From: Mycobacterium sp. ST-F2
GTDB taxonomy: Bacteria; Actinomycetota; Actinomycetes; Mycobacteriales; Mycobacteriaceae
Reading direction: 5' to 3'
Length of the DNA: 64,000 nucleotides
Assembly (NCBI RefSeq): GCF_001905655.1
Contig: NZ_JMHT01000010.1
Span: 1-64,000 of the forward strand
This document shows positions 9,809-20,443 of the stretch, piece by piece (position 1 is the first letter of the stretch; every line of letters begins with the position of its first letter). The translations under genes were made by a program, and so were the position numbers. Under the pieces are notes generated by a model, which was given only the letters and a program-made list of their open reading frames with translations, was not told where the DNA came from and made no database searches.

Positions 9809-12046
9809 ATGAAGCGAAAAAACGTCATCCGCACCCTGACCGTCGTCGCGGTCGTGTTGCTGCTGGGTTGGTCTTTCTTCTATTTCAGTGATGACACGCG
9901 TGGTTATCACCAGGTCGACACGTCTGTGGCGGTCGCTCAGATCAACGCCGGGAACGTCACCGGCGCCCAGATCGACGATCGCGAACAGCAGGTCCGGCTG
10001 GACCTGAAGAGCGTCAGCGCCGACACCGACAACAGCAACAAGATCATCACGTCGTTCCCGACGGGCTATGCGGTGCCGCTGTTCGACGCACTCAACGGCA
10101 AGAACGTCAAGACCAAGACCGTCGTCAACCAGGGCAGCATCCTCAGCTCACTGCTGATCTACCTGCTGCCGCTGCTGCTGCTGGTCGGCCTGTTCTTCAT
10201 GTTCTCCCGCATGCAGGGCGGCGGCCGCATGGGCTTCGGCTTCGGCAAGTCCAAGGCCAAGCTGCTCGGCAAGGACATGCCGAAGACGACGTTCGCCGAC
10301 GTCGCCGGTGTGGACGAGGCCGTCGAAGAGCTCTACGAGATCAAGGACTTCCTGCAGAACCCGAGCCGCTACCAGGCCCTGGGCGCCAAGATCCCCAAGG
10401 GCGTGCTGCTCTACGGCCCGCCCGGAACGGGTAAGACGCTGCTGGCGCGTGCCGTCGCCGGCGAGGCCGGGGTGCCGTTCTTCACCATCTCCGGTTCGGA
10501 CTTCGTCGAGATGTTCGTCGGTGTCGGTGCCTCCCGCGTGCGCGACCTGTTCGAGCAGGCCAAGGCGAACAGTCCGTGCATCATCTTCGTCGACGAGATC
10601 GACGCCGTCGGCCGCCAGCGCGGCGCCGGCCTGGGCGGCGGCCACGACGAGCGCGAGCAGACACTGAACCAGCTGCTGGTCGAGATGGACGGCTTCGGCG
10701 ACCGCCAGGGCGTCATCCTGATCGCCGCCACCAACCGGCCCGACATCCTGGACCCCGCGCTGCTGCGTCCCGGCCGTTTCGACCGGCAGATCCCGGTATC
10801 GGCGCCCGACCTGGCCGGCCGCAAGGCCGTGCTGCGGGTGCACTCGGCCGGCAAGCCCATCGCCCCCGACGCCGACCTCGACGGCCTGGCCAAGCGCACC
10901 GTCGGCATGTCCGGCGCCGACCTGGCCAACGTCATCAACGAGGCCGCGCTGCTGACGGCCCGCGAGAACGCCACGGTGATCACCGGACCGGCGTTGGAGG
11001 AGGCCGTCGACCGTGTCGTCGGTGGTCCGCGCCGCAAGGGCCGCATCATCAGCGAGCTGGAAAAGAAGATCACCGCGTACCACGAGGCCGGACACACGCT
11101 GGCCGGCTGGGCCATGCCGCACCTGGACCCGGTCTACAAGGTGACCATCCTGGCCCGCGGCCGCACCGGTGGGCACGCCGTCGCCGTCCCCGAGGACGAC
11201 AAGGGCATGCAGACCCGCTCCGAGCTGGTCGCACGTCTGGTCATGGCGATCGGTGGCCGCGCCGCCGAGGAGCTGATCTTCCGCGAGCCCACCACCGGCG
11301 CGGTGTCCGACATCGAGAACGCGACCAAGATCGCCCGCGCCATGGTCACCGAATTCGGGATGAGCGCCAGGCTGGGCGCTGTCCGGTACGGCACCGAACA
11401 CGGTGACCCGTTCCTGGGGCGCACCATGGGCACGCAGGCCGACTACAGCCATGAGGTCGCACAGCTCATCGACGACGAGGTGCGCAAGCTCATCGAGGCC
11501 GCGCACACCGAGGCGTGGGATGTGCTGACGCAGTACCGCGACCAGCTGGACGCCCTGGCAGGCGAGCTGCTCGAGAAGGAGACGCTGCACCGTCCCGACC
11601 TGGAGCGCATCCTGGCCGACGTCGAGAAGCGGCCCCGGCTGACGATGTTCGACGACTTCGGTGGCCGGATTCCGTCGGAGAAGCCGCCCATCAAGACGCC
11701 CGGCGAGCTGGCCATCGAGCGCGGCGAGCCGTGGCCGCCGCCCGTCAAGGAGCCGGCGTTCAAGGCGGCCATCGCCGCGGCCAGCCAGGCAGCCGCGGGC
11801 GTGAACGGCACCAACGGCGCGCACGCCGCGCCGAACGGGCAGCCGCAGCCGCAACATGGTCAGACCCAGCCGAACTACGGCGCACCCGCGGGCTGGCAGG
11901 CCCCGGGCTGGCCGCCGCAGCATGGCCACGGCCAGCAGGGCCAGTGGTACCCGCAACCGGGCTGGGGCCAGCCCGGTCCGCCGCCCGGCTACCAGCCGTA
12001 TCCGCAGCAGCCGGCACCGCCGCCTGCCAAACCCAACGACGAGTAG
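9809..12046 (+). CDS. ftsH: ATP-dependent zinc metalloprotease FtsH
   Basis: Membrane-bound AAA+ protease that degrades misassembled membrane proteins and some regulators. It has 745 residues from ATG 9809. Another ATG lies two codons earlier, and the later one matches the MNRKNV-type N-terminus of mycobacterial FtsH. There are two membrane segments (about residues 8-27 and 110-130). The Walker A motif GPPGTGKT starts at residue 203, Walker B (IIFVDEID) follows, and the zinc motif HEAGH is at 425-429. The C-terminal ~80 residues are Pro/Gln/Gly-rich and poorly conserved, as in the Rv3610c relative. It is followed after eight bases by folE. Confidence 0.96.
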   Translation: MKRKNVIRTLTVVAVVLLLGWSFFYFSDDTRGYHQVDTSVAVAQINAGNVTGAQIDDREQQVRLDLKSVSADTDNSNKIITSFPTGYAVPLFDALNGKNVKTKTVVNQGSILSSLLIYLLPLLLLVGLFFMFSRMQGGGRMGFGFGKSKAKLLGKDMPKTTFADVAGVDEAVEELYEIKDFLQNPSRYQALGAKIPKGVLLYGPPGTGKTLLARAVAGEAGVPFFTISGSDFVEMFVGVGASRVRDLFEQAKANSPCIIFVDEIDAVGRQRGAGLGGGHDEREQTLNQLLVEMDGFGDRQGVILIAATNRPDILDPALLRPGRFDRQIPVSAPDLAGRKAVLRVHSAGKPIAPDADLDGLAKRTVGMSGADLANVINEAALLTARENATVITGPALEEAVDRVVGGPRRKGRIISELEKKITAYHEAGHTLAGWAMPHLDPVYKVTILARGRTGGHAVAVPEDDKGMQTRSELVARLVMAIGGRAAEELIFREPTTGAVSDIENATKIARAMVTEFGMSARLGAVRYGTEHGDPFLGRTMGTQADYSHEVAQLIDDEVRKLIEAAHTEAWDVLTQYRDQLDALAGELLEKETLHRPDLERILADVEKRPRLTMFDDFGGRIPSEKPPIKTPGELAIERGEPWPPPVKEPAFKAAIAAASQAAAGVNGTNGAHAAPNGQPQPQHGQTQPNYGAPAGWQAPGWPPQHGHGQQGQWYPQPGWGQPGPPPGYQPYPQQPAPPPAKPNDE

Positions 12047-12054
12047 GCGCATAG

Positions 12055-12663
12055 ATGACGCGGTCGCAGATCCATTCGGCCAGGCTCACCCCGCCGAGGT
12101 TCGATCACGATCGAGCCGAAGCGGCGGTGCGTGAGCTGCTGCTCGCCGTGGGCGAGGACCCCGACCGGGACGGGCTCCGGGACACGCCAGGCCGCGTTGC
12201 CCGTGCTTTCGAAGAGATCTTCGGCGGCCTGTACACCGACCCAGATTCGGTGCTCGACACCACGTTCGACGAGGGTCATGACGAGCTGGTGCTGGTCAAA
12301 GACATCCCGATGTACTCGACCTGCGAGCATCACCTGGTGTCGTTCCACGGCGTCGCGCATGTCGGGTACATCCCGGGCGAAGACGGCCGCGTGACGGGGC
12401 TGTCGAAGATCGCCCGGCTGGTCGACCTGTACGCCAAGCGGCCACAGGTGCAGGAGCGCCTGACCGGCCAGATCGCCGACGCCCTGATGCGCAAGCTGGA
12501 CCCGCAGGGCGCCATCGTGGTGATCGAGGCCGAGCACCTGTGCATGGCGATGCGCGGGGTGCGCAAGCCCGGCGCGGTGACCACCACGTTCGCGGTGCGC
12601 GGCCAGTTCAAGACCTGCGCGTCGTCGCGAGCCGAGGCGCTGGATCTGATCTTGCGGAAGTGA
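12055..12663 (+). CDS. folE: GTP cyclohydrolase I
   Basis: First step of folate synthesis: GTP to 7,8-dihydroneopterin triphosphate. 202 residues. The zinc ligands are C90 and H93 in the CEHH motif and C163 in HLCMAMRG. Start ATG at 12055, eight bases after ftsH. It heads a folate cluster in which folE, folP, folB and folK overlap each other by 4-8 bases. Equivalent to Rv3609c. Confidence 0.97.
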   Translation: MTRSQIHSARLTPPRFDHDRAEAAVRELLLAVGEDPDRDGLRDTPGRVARAFEEIFGGLYTDPDSVLDTTFDEGHDELVLVKDIPMYSTCEHHLVSFHGVAHVGYIPGEDGRVTGLSKIARLVDLYAKRPQVQERLTGQIADALMRKLDPQGAIVVIEAEHLCMAMRGVRKPGAVTTTFAVRGQFKTCASSRAEALDLILRK

Positions 12664-13508
12664 GTCCACTTCACACCGGCGGCCATCCCGTCGCTCCGCT
12701 CGCCCCGGTGGTGATGGGCGTCGTCAACGTCACCGCCGATTCGTTCTCCGACGGGGGACGCTTCCTCGACCACGATCGCGCCATCGAGCACGGGCTGGCG
12801 CTGGCGGCGCAGGGCGCACAGATCATCGACGTCGGCGGGGAGTCCACCCGGCCCGGTGCGGCCCGGCTGGACCCCGATGTCGAGCGCAGCCGCGTGCTGC
12901 CGGTGATCAAAGAGCTTGTCGCCCAAGGCATCACCGTCAGCGTCGACACCATGCACGCCGACGTGGCCGAGGCCGCGCTGGAATGCGGCGTGCACATCGT
13001 CAACGACGTGTCCGGCGGCCGGGCCGATCCCGACATGGCCCCACTGCTTGCCGGCGCGCGGGTGCCGTGGGTGCTGATGCACTGGCGCGAGGTCGACGCC
13101 GCCGAGCCGCACCGGATTCCGGAGTACACCGACGTGGTGGCTGATGTCCGGGCCGAGCTGCTCGCCGCGGTCGACGCCGCCGTCGCCGCCGGGGTGGAGC
13201 CGGGCAACCTGATCATCGATCCGGGTCTGGGTTTCGCCAAGTCGGCGCAGCACAACTGGGCGCTGCTGCGGGCCCTGCCGGACCTGGTCGGCACCGGGAT
13301 TCCGGTGCTCGTGGGGGCGTCGCGGAAACGATTCCTGGGCAGCCTGCTGGCGGACGCCGACGGCACGCCGCGCGAGCCCGACGGCCGGGAGACCGCCACC
13401 GCGGTGATCTCGGCGCTGGCTGCGCAGCACGGCGCATGGGGAGTGCGGGTGCATGATGTGCGAGCTTCGGTGGATGCGGTGAAAGTGGTGGGAGCCTGGC
13501 ATGGCTGA
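12660..13508 (+). CDS. folP: Dihydropteroate synthase
   Basis: Condenses 4-aminobenzoate with dihydropterin pyrophosphate to 7,8-dihydropteroate. It is the sulfonamide and PAS target. 282 residues from GTG 12660, which overlaps the folE stop as GTGA. The pterin-binding motif [11 protein letters not shown] is near residue 22, and the GESTRPGA loop is conserved. An earlier start inside folE is possible but would add residues not found in FolP. Corresponds to folP1 (Rv3608c). The 3' end overlaps folB by eight bases. Confidence 0.96.
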   Translation: MSPLHTGGHPVAPLAPVVMGVVNVTADSFSDGGRFLDHDRAIEHGLALAAQGAQIIDVGGESTRPGAARLDPDVERSRVLPVIKELVAQGITVSVDTMHADVAEAALECGVHIVNDVSGGRADPDMAPLLAGARVPWVLMHWREVDAAEPHRIPEYTDVVADVRAELLAAVDAAVAAGVEPGNLIIDPGLGFAKSAQHNWALLRALPDLVGTGIPVLVGASRKRFLGSLLADADGTPREPDGRETATAVISALAAQHGAWGVRVHDVRASVDAVKVVGAWHG

Positions 13509-13875
13509 TCGAATCGAATTGCGCGGCTTGACCGTTCGTGGCAACCACGGGGTCTTCGACCACGAGCGGCAGGACGGTCAGGACTTCGTCGTCGACATCA
13601 CGGTGTGGATCGACCTGGTCGCCGCCGCAATGAGCGACGAGTTGTCGGACACCCTGGACTACGGCGCGCTGGCGCAGCAGGCGGCCGACATCATCGCCGG
13701 GCCGCCGCGCAATCTGATCGAGACGGTGTCCGCCGAGATCGCCGATTCGGTGATGACCGACCAGCGGGTCCATGCCGTCGAGGTGGTGCTGCACAAGCCC
13801 AGCGCGCCGATTCCGTTGACGTTCAACGACGTTGCGGTGGTGGCGCGCAGGTCCAGGCGTGGTGGTCGTGGCTAG
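13501..13875 (+). CDS. folB: Dihydroneopterin aldolase
   Basis: Converts 7,8-dihydroneopterin to 6-hydroxymethyl-dihydropterin and glycolaldehyde. 124 residues, starting with the family-typical [13 protein letters not shown], with the conserved DYG (LDYGALA) and the C-terminal KP (HKPSAPI) stretch. The ATG at 13501 lies eight bases inside the end of folP, and the gene is translationally coupled to folK. Equivalent to Rv3607c. Confidence 0.96.
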   Translation: MADRIELRGLTVRGNHGVFDHERQDGQDFVVDITVWIDLVAAAMSDELSDTLDYGALAQQAADIIAGPPRNLIETVSAEIADSVMTDQRVHAVEVVLHKPSAPIPLTFNDVAVVARRSRRGGRG

Positions 13876-14371
13876 CGTCGTCCTTTCCATCGGCTCCAAT
13901 CTGGGCGACCGCCTCGCCCACCTGCAGTCGGTGGTCTCGGGGCTCGGTGGTGCGGTCCGGACCGTCTCACCGGTCTACGAGACCGACGCCTGGGGCGGCG
14001 TCGAGCAGGGGCCGTTCCTCAACGCCGTCGTGCTGGCCGACGACCCCAGCCTCGACGGCCCGGGCTGGCTGCGCCGGGCCCACGACTTCGAGAACGCGGC
14101 AGACCGGGTGCGCGAACAGCGTTGGGGCCCACGCACTCTCGATGTCGACATCGTCAGCTGCCGTGACGGCGGCGTCGAACTGCGCTCTGACGATCCGGTC
14201 CTGACATTGCCGCACCCGCTGGCGCATCAGCGCGCTTTCGTACTGGTGCCGTGGCTGGCCGCCGATCCGGAGGCGGAGCTGCGAGGTGTTCCGGTCGCCG
14301 AGCTGCTGGCCGGACTCGATGCCGACGAACGGGACGGCGTCCGGCCGAGCGATCTGGTGCTGGTGCCCTGA
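13868..14371 (+). CDS. folK: 6-hydroxymethyl-7,8-dihydropterin pyrophosphokinase
   Basis: Transfers pyrophosphate from ATP to the hydroxymethyl-pterin made by FolB. 167 residues from GTG 13868, opening with SIGSNLGDR, the hallmark N-terminus of HPPK. The motif [11 protein letters not shown] is also visible. An in-frame GTG two codons upstream is an equally valid codon. I prefer 13868 because it places the start closest to the conserved strand. It overlaps folB by eight bases. The stop shares one base with the ATG of the next gene. Confidence 0.95.
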   Translation: MASVVLSIGSNLGDRLAHLQSVVSGLGGAVRTVSPVYETDAWGGVEQGPFLNAVVLADDPSLDGPGWLRRAHDFENAADRVREQRWGPRTLDVDIVSCRDGGVELRSDDPVLTLPHPLAHQRAFVLVPWLAADPEAELRGVPVAELLAGLDADERDGVRPSDLVLVP

Positions 14372-14847
14372 TGGGACCCACCCGCAAGCGCGACCTGGCG
14401 ATCGGCACGGTGCTGGCCACCATCGCCGCGTATGGCCTGGTGGTCCTGGTGTACGGCTGGCTGCCGCCCATCACGGTCTGGACGGGGTTGTCGCTGTTGG
14501 TTTTTGCCGGTGGGGAAGCCGGGTGGGCGTTCTACGTGCGCGCCAAGATCCGTGCCGGTGACATCGGGGTGGGCGGCGGACGGATCCATCCGCTGGCGGT
14601 GGCGCGATCGGTCGTGGTGGCCAAGGCGTCGGCGTGGGTGGGCGCGATGGCGTTGGGGTGGTGGCTCGGCGTGCTGGGCTACCTGCTGCCGCGGCGCGCA
14701 CATTTCGCCTATCCGGCGGCCGCGACTCCCGGTGCCGTGGTTGCGGCGGTCAGTGCGCTGGCGCTCGTGGTGGCGGCGTTGTGGCTGCAGCATTGCTGCC
14801 GTGCCCCGCTGGACCCGCAGGAGAAGCCTGACGGGGCAATCGAATAG
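14371..14847 (+). CDS. DUF3180 membrane protein
   Basis: 158-residue conserved actinobacterial membrane protein with four hydrophobic segments (about residues 10-28, 36-55, 84-104 and 118-138) and a charged C-terminal tail. Function is unknown. Its constant place directly after folK (Rv3605c equivalent) and a one-base stop/start overlap (TGATG) suggest co-expression with the folate genes, not necessarily a role in the pathway. Confidence 0.87.
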   Translation: MGPTRKRDLAIGTVLATIAAYGLVVLVYGWLPPITVWTGLSLLVFAGGEAGWAFYVRAKIRAGDIGVGGGRIHPLAVARSVVVAKASAWVGAMALGWWLGVLGYLLPRRAHFAYPAAATPGAVVAAVSALALVVAALWLQHCCRAPLDPQEKPDGAIE

Positions 14848-14902
14848 GTAACGATCGGGCCGGATGCGGTGTCGCTCGACCTGCGAGGGGAATGCTGAAC
14901 GG

Positions 14903-14915
14903 TACAGTCAGCCCA
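14903..14915 (+). promoter_or_regulatory. -10 element and leaderless start
   Basis: TACAGT at 14903-14908 fits the mycobacterial -10 pattern TANNNT. The ATG of the following gene begins only six bases later, so the transcript would start at or next to the ATG and be leaderless, which is common in mycobacteria. The preceding 67-base gap is otherwise empty. Confidence 0.45.
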
Positions 14916-15943
14916 TGATCGATCCGACCCGGGCGGCGCGCGGCAGGCGTGCAAACCGCAGGCCGGGTTGGTTGCTGCTGACGGCGTTGCTGGTGCTGGC
15001 CATCGTGGCCAGTTCCGCGCTGGTGTTCACCGATCAGGTCGAGTTGCTGAAGCTCGCCGTGGTCATCGCCCTGTGGGCCGCGGTGGCGGCGGCGTTCGCG
15101 TCGTTCGTGTACCGGCGTCAGGCCGATCTGGACCAGGCCCGGGCCCGCGATCTCAAGCTCGTCTACGACCTCCAGCTCGACCGCGAGATTTCGGCGCGCC
15201 GCGAATACGAACTGTCGCTCGAATCGCACCTGCGCCGCGAGCTCGCCGCCGAGTTGCGTGCCCAATCGGCCGACGAGGTCGCCGCGCTGCGCGCAGAACT
15301 GGCCGCACTCCGCGCGAACCTGGAGTTCTACTTCGACACCGATCTGGCGCACCGCCCGGCGCTCGAGACCGACCGCAGTGGCCAGGCCGTGCCCGTCGGC
15401 CGCGTCGTCGCCAGCCGGATCGACACGGAGGACCGGCCCGACCTGATGTCGGAGCCGAACACCGAGGAGAGCCCCATCATCGACGTGGCGGCCGAACCTC
15501 ATGTGCCTCCCGACCCGTGGGCACCGCCGCCCCCGCAGCCGCCTTTCGGCGGGGCACACCGTCTGCCCCCGCAGCCGGCGCCGTCGGACTGGCAGCCCAC
15601 CCCGGCCGAAGGCCAGTGGATCCCGGCGGGCCAGCCCGGCAGCAACTGGGCCCCTGCGGCGCCGGAACCGGCGCAGCCCCCGGTGCCGCCCGTCGAGGAG
15701 ACCATGACCCTGCCGGTCGTCCCGCCCGTTCCCGAGCCCGAACCGCCGCGCCGGGGCCGTCACGGGGCCCCCGCGGAGCCCGCGCAGCCAGAGACCCCTG
15801 TCACATCCGGCCGTCGGCGCCGCGCTGACCCCGACGACGAACCTGCAGGTCAGCACGTCGGCGGACAGCCGGCGGCCGAATTGCTGGCGCGGCTGCAGGC
15901 CAACACCGGAGGCGGTGGCCGTCGACGTCGCCGCGAGGACTGA
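14915..15943 (+). CDS. Membrane protein with coiled-coil and Pro-rich tail
   Basis: 342-residue conserved mycobacterial protein (Rv3604c equivalent, DUF6779-like) of unknown function. Two hydrophobic segments (about residues 16-36 and 43-63) are followed by an Ala/Glu/Arg-rich region that reads as a coiled coil (about 66-135). A long low-complexity Pro/Ala/Glu tail ends in an Arg-rich stretch (GRRRRRED). The topology suggests a cytoplasmic coiled coil and tail under a hairpin membrane anchor. Start ATG at 14915, probably on a leaderless transcript. Confidence 0.8.
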   Translation: MIDPTRAARGRRANRRPGWLLLTALLVLAIVASSALVFTDQVELLKLAVVIALWAAVAAAFASFVYRRQADLDQARARDLKLVYDLQLDREISARREYELSLESHLRRELAAELRAQSADEVAALRAELAALRANLEFYFDTDLAHRPALETDRSGQAVPVGRVVASRIDTEDRPDLMSEPNTEESPIIDVAAEPHVPPDPWAPPPPQPPFGGAHRLPPQPAPSDWQPTPAEGQWIPAGQPGSNWAPAAPEPAQPPVPPVEETMTLPVVPPVPEPEPPRRGRHGAPAEPAQPETPVTSGRRRRADPDDEPAGQHVGGQPAAELLARLQANTGGGGRRRRRED

Positions 15944-16022
15944 GCTACGCTCTGCGGTGACCGTCCGGTACCTGCCAGGCAGGACTGGAACGACTGTGAA
16001 CACCACTTGTGAGGTCGCTGCA

Positions 16023-16955
16023 ATGAAGCAGCTCGACGGACTGCGTCCGGCCCGGCTCACTGTCGGAATCATTTCGGCAGGGCGGGTCGGCAGTGCACTG
16101 GGGGTTGCGCTGGAGCGCGCCGACCACGTCGTCGTCGCGTGTAGCGCGATCTCCCACGCGTCGCGCGGCCGCGCTGAGCGGCGGCTGCCCGACACGCAGA
16201 TACTCCCCGCGCACGACGTCGCCGCCAAGGCCGAACTCCTGCTGCTGGCCGTGCCGGACGCGGAGCTGACGTCCGTCGTGGCGGGCCTGGCGGCCACCGG
16301 ATCGGTGCGTCCCGGCACCATCGTCGTGCACACCTCGGGTGCCAACGGCATCGCCGTGCTGGCCCCGCTGACCGAGCAGGGCTGTATTCCGCTGGCCATC
16401 CACCCGGCCATGACGTTCACCGGCTCGGACGAAGACATCGCCCGGCTCTCGGAGACCTGTTTCGGGATCACCGCGGCCGACGACATCGGCTACGCGATCG
16501 CCCAGTCCCTGGTCCTCGAGATCGGCGGCGAACCGTTCCGGGTTCGCGAGGACGCCCGCACGCTCTATCACGCGGCGTTGGCCCACGCAGGCAATCACGT
16601 CATCACCGTCGCCCTCGACGCCGTTGAGGCCCTGCGCGGCGCGCTGGCCGGTCAGGAACTGCTCGGCCAGGAACTGGTCACAGGCGACCCCGCCGGTATC
16701 GCCGAACGCATCCTCGCGCCGCTGGCGCGGGCGTCGCTGGAGAACGCGCTGCAGCGTGGGCAGAGTGCGCTGACGGGCCCGGTGGCCCGCGGCGACGGTG
16801 CTGCTGTCGCGGCCCACCTGCACGCCTTGGACGAAGCGAATCCTGAACTGGCGCAGGCATATCGGGCCATGTCGCTGCGCACCGCACAACGTGCCCACGC
16901 ACCCACCGAGGTTTTCGCCGTGTTGACATCGTCCGATTCAGGGAGCGCTCAGTGA
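16023..16955 (+). CDS. Rossmann-like and DUF2520 domain protein
   Basis: 310 residues (Rv3603c equivalent). The N-terminal dinucleotide-binding fold has the glycine pattern [13 protein letters not shown] near residue 16. A C-terminal helical DUF2520 domain follows, with the overall layout of pyrroline-5-carboxylate or 6-phosphogluconate dehydrogenases. The enzyme reaction is unknown, and its fixed place before panC hints at a link to pantothenate metabolism. I chose ATG 16023 with GAGG about nine bases upstream. Two upstream GTG codons (15957, 15996) are possible. The stop overlaps the panC start as GTGA. Confidence 0.82.
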   Translation: MKQLDGLRPARLTVGIISAGRVGSALGVALERADHVVVACSAISHASRGRAERRLPDTQILPAHDVAAKAELLLLAVPDAELTSVVAGLAATGSVRPGTIVVHTSGANGIAVLAPLTEQGCIPLAIHPAMTFTGSDEDIARLSETCFGITAADDIGYAIAQSLVLEIGGEPFRVREDARTLYHAALAHAGNHVITVALDAVEALRGALAGQELLGQELVTGDPAGIAERILAPLARASLENALQRGQSALTGPVARGDGAAVAAHLHALDEANPELAQAYRAMSLRTAQRAHAPTEVFAVLTSSDSGSAQ

Positions 16956-17920
16956 CCGATCGCAGGCCGCCGAAGTTCACCGCCGGCGAGCTGAACCTCT
17001 ACACCAACCCGACCGACGTGTCGGACGTGTCGCGGGTGCTGCGCGCCACCGGGCGCCGGGTCATGCTCGTGCCGACCATGGGTGCGCTGCACGACGGCCA
17101 CCTCGAGCTGGTCCGCGCCGCCAAGAAGGTGCCCGGCGCCGTCGTGGTGGTGTCGATCTTCGTCAACCCCCTGCAGTTCGGCGCCGGCGAGGACCTGAAC
17201 GCCTACCCGCGCACCCTGGACTCCGACGTCGAGCAGCTGCGCGGCGAGGACGTCGACATCGTGTTCGCGCCCAGCGCCGCCGACATGTACCCGAATGGCC
17301 AGCGCACGACGGTCATGCCGGGTCCGCTCGGCGCGGAACTGGAGGGCGGCTCCCGGCCGACGCACTTCGCCGGGATGCTGACGGTGGTGCTCAAGCTGCT
17401 GCACATCGTGCACCCCGACCGCGCGTTCTTCGGCGAAAAGGATTACCAGCAGCTGGTTCTGGTGCGCCAGATGGTCGACGACTTCGACCTCGACGTGCGC
17501 ATCCAGGCAGTGCCGATCGTGCGTGAGTCCGACGGACTGGCCATGTCGTCGCGCAACCGCTACCTCGATGCTGAACAGCGCGAGCAGGCCGGGGCGTTGT
17601 CCGCGGCGCTGCTCGCCGGCAAGTACTCCGCGCCGCACGGCGCGGCCGCCGCACTCGATGCGGCCCGGGCGGTCCTCGACGAGGTACCCGCCATCGACGT
17701 CGACTATCTGGAGGTCCGGGACCCCTGGCTGGGTCCGGCACCGGCGACGGGCCCGGCCCGGATGCTGGTGGTGGGCCGGCTCGGCAAGACCAGATTGTTG
17801 GACAACATCGCCATCGACATCGGCGCATCCGCAGGGATCGACGGTCACCCCAATGTGGGGTCTGCCCTCGGCAATGACGGGGCCCCGGACGGCAACCACG
17901 AATTACCTTGGAGGAATTGA
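16952..17920 (+). CDS. panC: Pantothenate synthetase (pantoate-beta-alanine ligase)
   Basis: Joins pantoate and beta-alanine with ATP to make pantothenate. 322 residues. The nucleotidyltransferase motif [11 protein letters not shown] is near residue 46, with KDYQQL and the MSSRN motif further on. GTG start overlapping the previous stop. The 3' end overlaps the panD ATG by one base, so substrate supply (PanD makes beta-alanine) and use are coupled in translation. Equivalent to Rv3602c. Confidence 0.97.
   Translation: MTDRRPPKFTAGELNLYTNPTDVSDVSRVLRATGRRVMLVPTMGALHDGHLELVRAAKKVPGAVVVVSIFVNPLQFGAGEDLNAYPRTLDSDVEQLRGEDVDIVFAPSAADMYPNGQRTTVMPGPLGAELEGGSRPTHFAGMLTVVLKLLHIVHPDRAFFGEKDYQQLVLVRQMVDDFDLDVRIQAVPIVRESDGLAMSSRNRYLDAEQREQAGALSAALLAGKYSAPHGAAAALDAARAVLDEVPAIDVDYLEVRDPWLGPAPATGPARMLVVGRLGKTRLLDNIAIDIGASAGIDGHPNVGSALGNDGAPDGNHELPWRN
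17911..17915 (+). promoter_or_regulatory. Ribosome binding site of panD
   Basis: GAGGA inside the last codons of panC, five bases before the ATG at 17920. It decides the panD start over a TTG at 17908 that is also in frame. Confidence 0.6.
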
Positions 17921-18327
17921 TGTTTCGCACCATGCTGAAGTCCAAGATCCACCGGGCCACGGTGACGCAGGCGGACCTGCACTACGTCGGCTCCGTGACC
18001 ATCGACGCCGACCTGATGGATGCCGCCGACATCCTCGAGGGCGAGCAGGTGACCATCGTCGACATCGACAACGGCAACCGGCTGGTCACCTACGCCATCA
18101 CCGGTGAGCGCGGTACCGGCATCATCGGGATCAACGGTGCCGCAGCGCACCTCATCCACCCGGGTGACCTGGTGATCCTGATCGCCTACGCCACCATGGA
18201 CGACGCCGAGGCCCGCACGTACCAGCCGAACGTCATCTTCGTCGACGCGCAGAACAAGCAGATCGACTTCTCGCACGACGCCGCGCACGTCCCGGACGGT
18301 GTCGACGGCCTGCTGTCGCCGCGGTAA
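17920..18327 (+). CDS. panD: Aspartate 1-decarboxylase precursor
   Basis: Pyruvoyl-dependent enzyme that makes beta-alanine from aspartate for pantothenate synthesis. 135 residues. The self-cleavage site is at Gly24-Ser25 (YVGS), where Ser25 becomes the pyruvoyl group. Lys9 and Tyr22, conserved in the family, are present. The acidic C-terminal tail typical of mycobacterial PanD is shortened or changed here (ends GVDGLLSPR). In M. tuberculosis C-terminal changes in PanD are linked to pyrazinamide resistance. Equivalent to Rv3601c. Confidence 0.97.
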   Translation: MFRTMLKSKIHRATVTQADLHYVGSVTIDADLMDAADILEGEQVTIVDIDNGNRLVTYAITGERGTGIIGINGAAAHLIHPGDLVILIAYATMDDAEARTYQPNVIFVDAQNKQIDFSHDAAHVPDGVDGLLSPR

Positions 18328-18332
18328 CGCCG

Positions 18333-19136
18333 GTGCTGCTGGCAATCGATGTCCGCAACACCCACACCATCGTCGGGTTGATCTCCGGCTCCGGGGATCA
18401 CGCGAAAGTGGTGCAGAACTGGCGGATTCGCACCGAGTCGGAGGTGACGGCCGACGAGCTCGCGCTGACCATCGACGGTCTGATCGGTGACGACGCCGAA
18501 AACCTGCTGGGCGCAACGGGTTTGTCGACGGTGCCGTCGGTGCTGCACGAAATCCGGGTGATGCTGGACCAGTACTGGCCGAAGGTGCCGCATGTCCTCA
18601 TCGAGCCGGGTGTGCGCACCGGCATCCCGCTGCTGGTCGACAACCCCAAGGAGGTCGGGGCCGACCGGATCGTCAATTGCCTTGCGGCGTACCACAAGTA
18701 CGGCACCGCGGCCATCGTAGTCGACTTCGGGTCATCGATCTGCGTCGACGTCGTCTCGGCCAAGGGTGAGTTCCTCGGCGGCGCCATCGCCCCGGGCGTC
18801 CAGGTGTCCTCGGACGCCGCGGCGGCGCGGTCGGCGGCGCTGCGCCGCGTCGAGCTGACCCGGCCCCGTTCGGTCATCGGCAAGAACACCGTCGAGTGCA
18901 TGCAGGCCGGTGCGGTGTTCGGCTTCGCCGCGCTGGTGGACGGTCTGGTGAACCGGGTGCGTGAGGATGTCGAGGGCTTCGACGGAAACCACGTCACCGT
19001 GGTGGCGACCGGGCATACCGCGCAACTGGTGCTGCCCGATCTGCGGACCGTGCAGCACTACGAGAGGCACCTCACGCTCGACGGCCTGCGCATGGTCTTC
19101 GAGCGCAATCAGCGCAACGCCCGCCGCAACCAGTGA
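18333..19136 (+). CDS. coaX: Type III pantothenate kinase
   Basis: Phosphorylates pantothenate, the first committed CoA step. 267 residues. It has the ASKHA-fold phosphate loop in its mycobacterial form (DVRNTHT, residues 6-12) and the conserved GADRIVN and DFGSSI motifs. GTG start five bases after panD. It completes the panC-panD-coaX unit (Rv3602c-Rv3600c). The stop codon lies inside the large palindrome at 19132-19186. Confidence 0.95.
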   Translation: MLLAIDVRNTHTIVGLISGSGDHAKVVQNWRIRTESEVTADELALTIDGLIGDDAENLLGATGLSTVPSVLHEIRVMLDQYWPKVPHVLIEPGVRTGIPLLVDNPKEVGADRIVNCLAAYHKYGTAAIVVDFGSSICVDVVSAKGEFLGGAIAPGVQVSSDAAAARSAALRRVELTRPRSVIGKNTVECMQAGAVFGFAALVDGLVNRVREDVEGFDGNHVTVVATGHTAQLVLPDLRTVQHYERHLTLDGLRMVFERNQRNARRNQ

Positions 19137-19186
19137 TTTGTGCACGATTTTCCGCGGTCACCGCGGAAAATCGTGCACAAATCACT
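19132..19186. terminator. Perfect 55-base palindrome between convergent stops
   Basis: Two 27-base arms (19132-19158 and 19160-19186) are exact reverse complements around a single central base. The stem includes the coaX stop codon (19134-19136). It reaches the last base of the stop codon of the convergent deaminase gene (19186-19188). It has no U-tract, so it would act as a bidirectional hairpin terminator or RNA end protector rather than a classic intrinsic terminator. Its TTTGTGCACGATTTTC sequence type may be a dispersed mycobacterial repeat. Confidence 0.75.
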
Positions 19187-20433
19187 CAGAAGAAGGTCCG
19201 GACCAGCTCGACCACCCGGTGGTCGGCGTCGAGCACCGGGATCAGCTGCCACTTGTCGAACACCGTGCAGGGGTGCGAGATCCCGAACTCCAGCCAATCG
19301 CCAACCTCGACGCTCTGGTCGGCCGGTGCCAGCCGCAGGTAGGCGTGCTGGTCGTTGAGTTTCTCAACACGGCTGTCGGGCCGTCCGTACGGCATGGGCA
19401 GGTCCTGATCGAACGACACGTCCCGCCGGCCCATGCCCACGATGGCGAGGTCGGGCTCGGGTCGCGACAACACCTGCGCCCACACGCTCAGCGCGGGCTC
19501 CAGGTGGCCGTCGTCGGTGCGGCCCAATGGCGACGTGCGGGCATAGAGGCCGTCATCGTGCGTCAGGTAGCAGCCGCTGCGCACGACGGTGCGCACCGTC
19601 ATGTCGTCGGGCCAGCCGGTGAGGATGTCGGCGACCAGGTCGAAGTAGGTGCTGCCGCCGGCCGTCACCAGAATCTCGTCGGTTTCGAACAGCGGCCGCA
19701 GCCGGATGACGGCGTCTCGCATCGTCTGCAGGTACGCGGTCACTGCCGCCACGGCCGTTTCAGTGATCTCATGGCCCGTGGCCGCTTCGTATCCGGCGAC
19801 GCCGACCAGCCGCAGCCGGTCGGATTCCACCACCGCCCGCGCCACCGCGTCCACCGTCTCGGCGTCCCGGCAGCCGGTGCGGCCCCCGGCCTGCCCGACC
19901 TCGACGCATACGTCCACCTGGCGGCGTCGGCCCGTCAGCGCGGACGTCATGAGCTGTACCCCGCGGACCGAGTCCACCCAGCACGTCAGCTCGAAGTCGG
20001 GGTCGGTATCCAGCTCGGCGGCCAGCCAGCGCAGCCCGGTGACGTCGACCAGTTCGTTGGCAAGGATGATCCGGCGGACCCCGAAGGCCCGGAACACCCG
20101 GACCTGGCTGATGGTCGCCGCGGTGACGGCCACTGCGCCGGCCCCGAGCTGGCGGGCCAGCAGCTGCGGGGCCATGTGGGTCTTGCCGTGCGGCGCGAGT
20201 TGCACGCCCCGGCGCCGGCACCAGCGCGCCATCGTGACCATGTTGTGCACCAGCGGTTGGGTGCGCAGTGCGGCGATCGGAGACACCGCGCCGTCCGCGA
20301 ACAGGCTGGGCCGCCGGCGGCATATCTGGGCAGGGGTCTGACCCCACCAGGAGGACGGCAGGCCTTTGAATTTCCAGTCGATGGGCTCGTGGTCCAGCGC
20401 GTCTACGGCGGACTGCTCCAAACCGGTTGCCAT
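19186..20433 (-). CDS. PLP-dependent D-amino-acid deaminase-like protein
   Basis: 415-residue member of the alanine-racemase-fold, fold-type III PLP enzymes related to D-serine dehydratase and D-threonine aldolase. The PLP lysine is Lys84 in PHGKTHMAP. The metal-binding His387 and Cys389 (HPCTVFDKW) near the C-terminus match the zinc site of eukaryotic-type D-serine dehydratase. A D-serine or related D-amino-acid lyase/deaminase role is inferred. ATG 20433 is preceded by AGGA. The regulator gene ends ten bases upstream on the same strand, so the two form an operon. Not part of the M. tuberculosis order here. Confidence 0.82.
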   Translation of the reverse strand: MATGLEQSAVDALDHEPIDWKFKGLPSSWWGQTPAQICRRRPSLFADGAVSPIAALRTQPLVHNMVTMARWCRRRGVQLAPHGKTHMAPQLLARQLGAGAVAVTAATISQVRVFRAFGVRRIILANELVDVTGLRWLAAELDTDPDFELTCWVDSVRGVQLMTSALTGRRRQVDVCVEVGQAGGRTGCRDAETVDAVARAVVESDRLRLVGVAGYEAATGHEITETAVAAVTAYLQTMRDAVIRLRPLFETDEILVTAGGSTYFDLVADILTGWPDDMTVRTVVRSGCYLTHDDGLYARTSPLGRTDDGHLEPALSVWAQVLSRPEPDLAIVGMGRRDVSFDQDLPMPYGRPDSRVEKLNDQHAYLRLAPADQSVEVGDWLEFGISHPCTVFDKWQLIPVLDADHRVVELVRTFF

Positions 20434-20443
20434 GGGTCCTAAT

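Noticed and set aside
10148..12052. A 634-codon open frame antisense to ftsH
   Set aside because: It mirrors the G/C-rich third positions of ftsH, has no family motif, and is typical of high-GC shadows.
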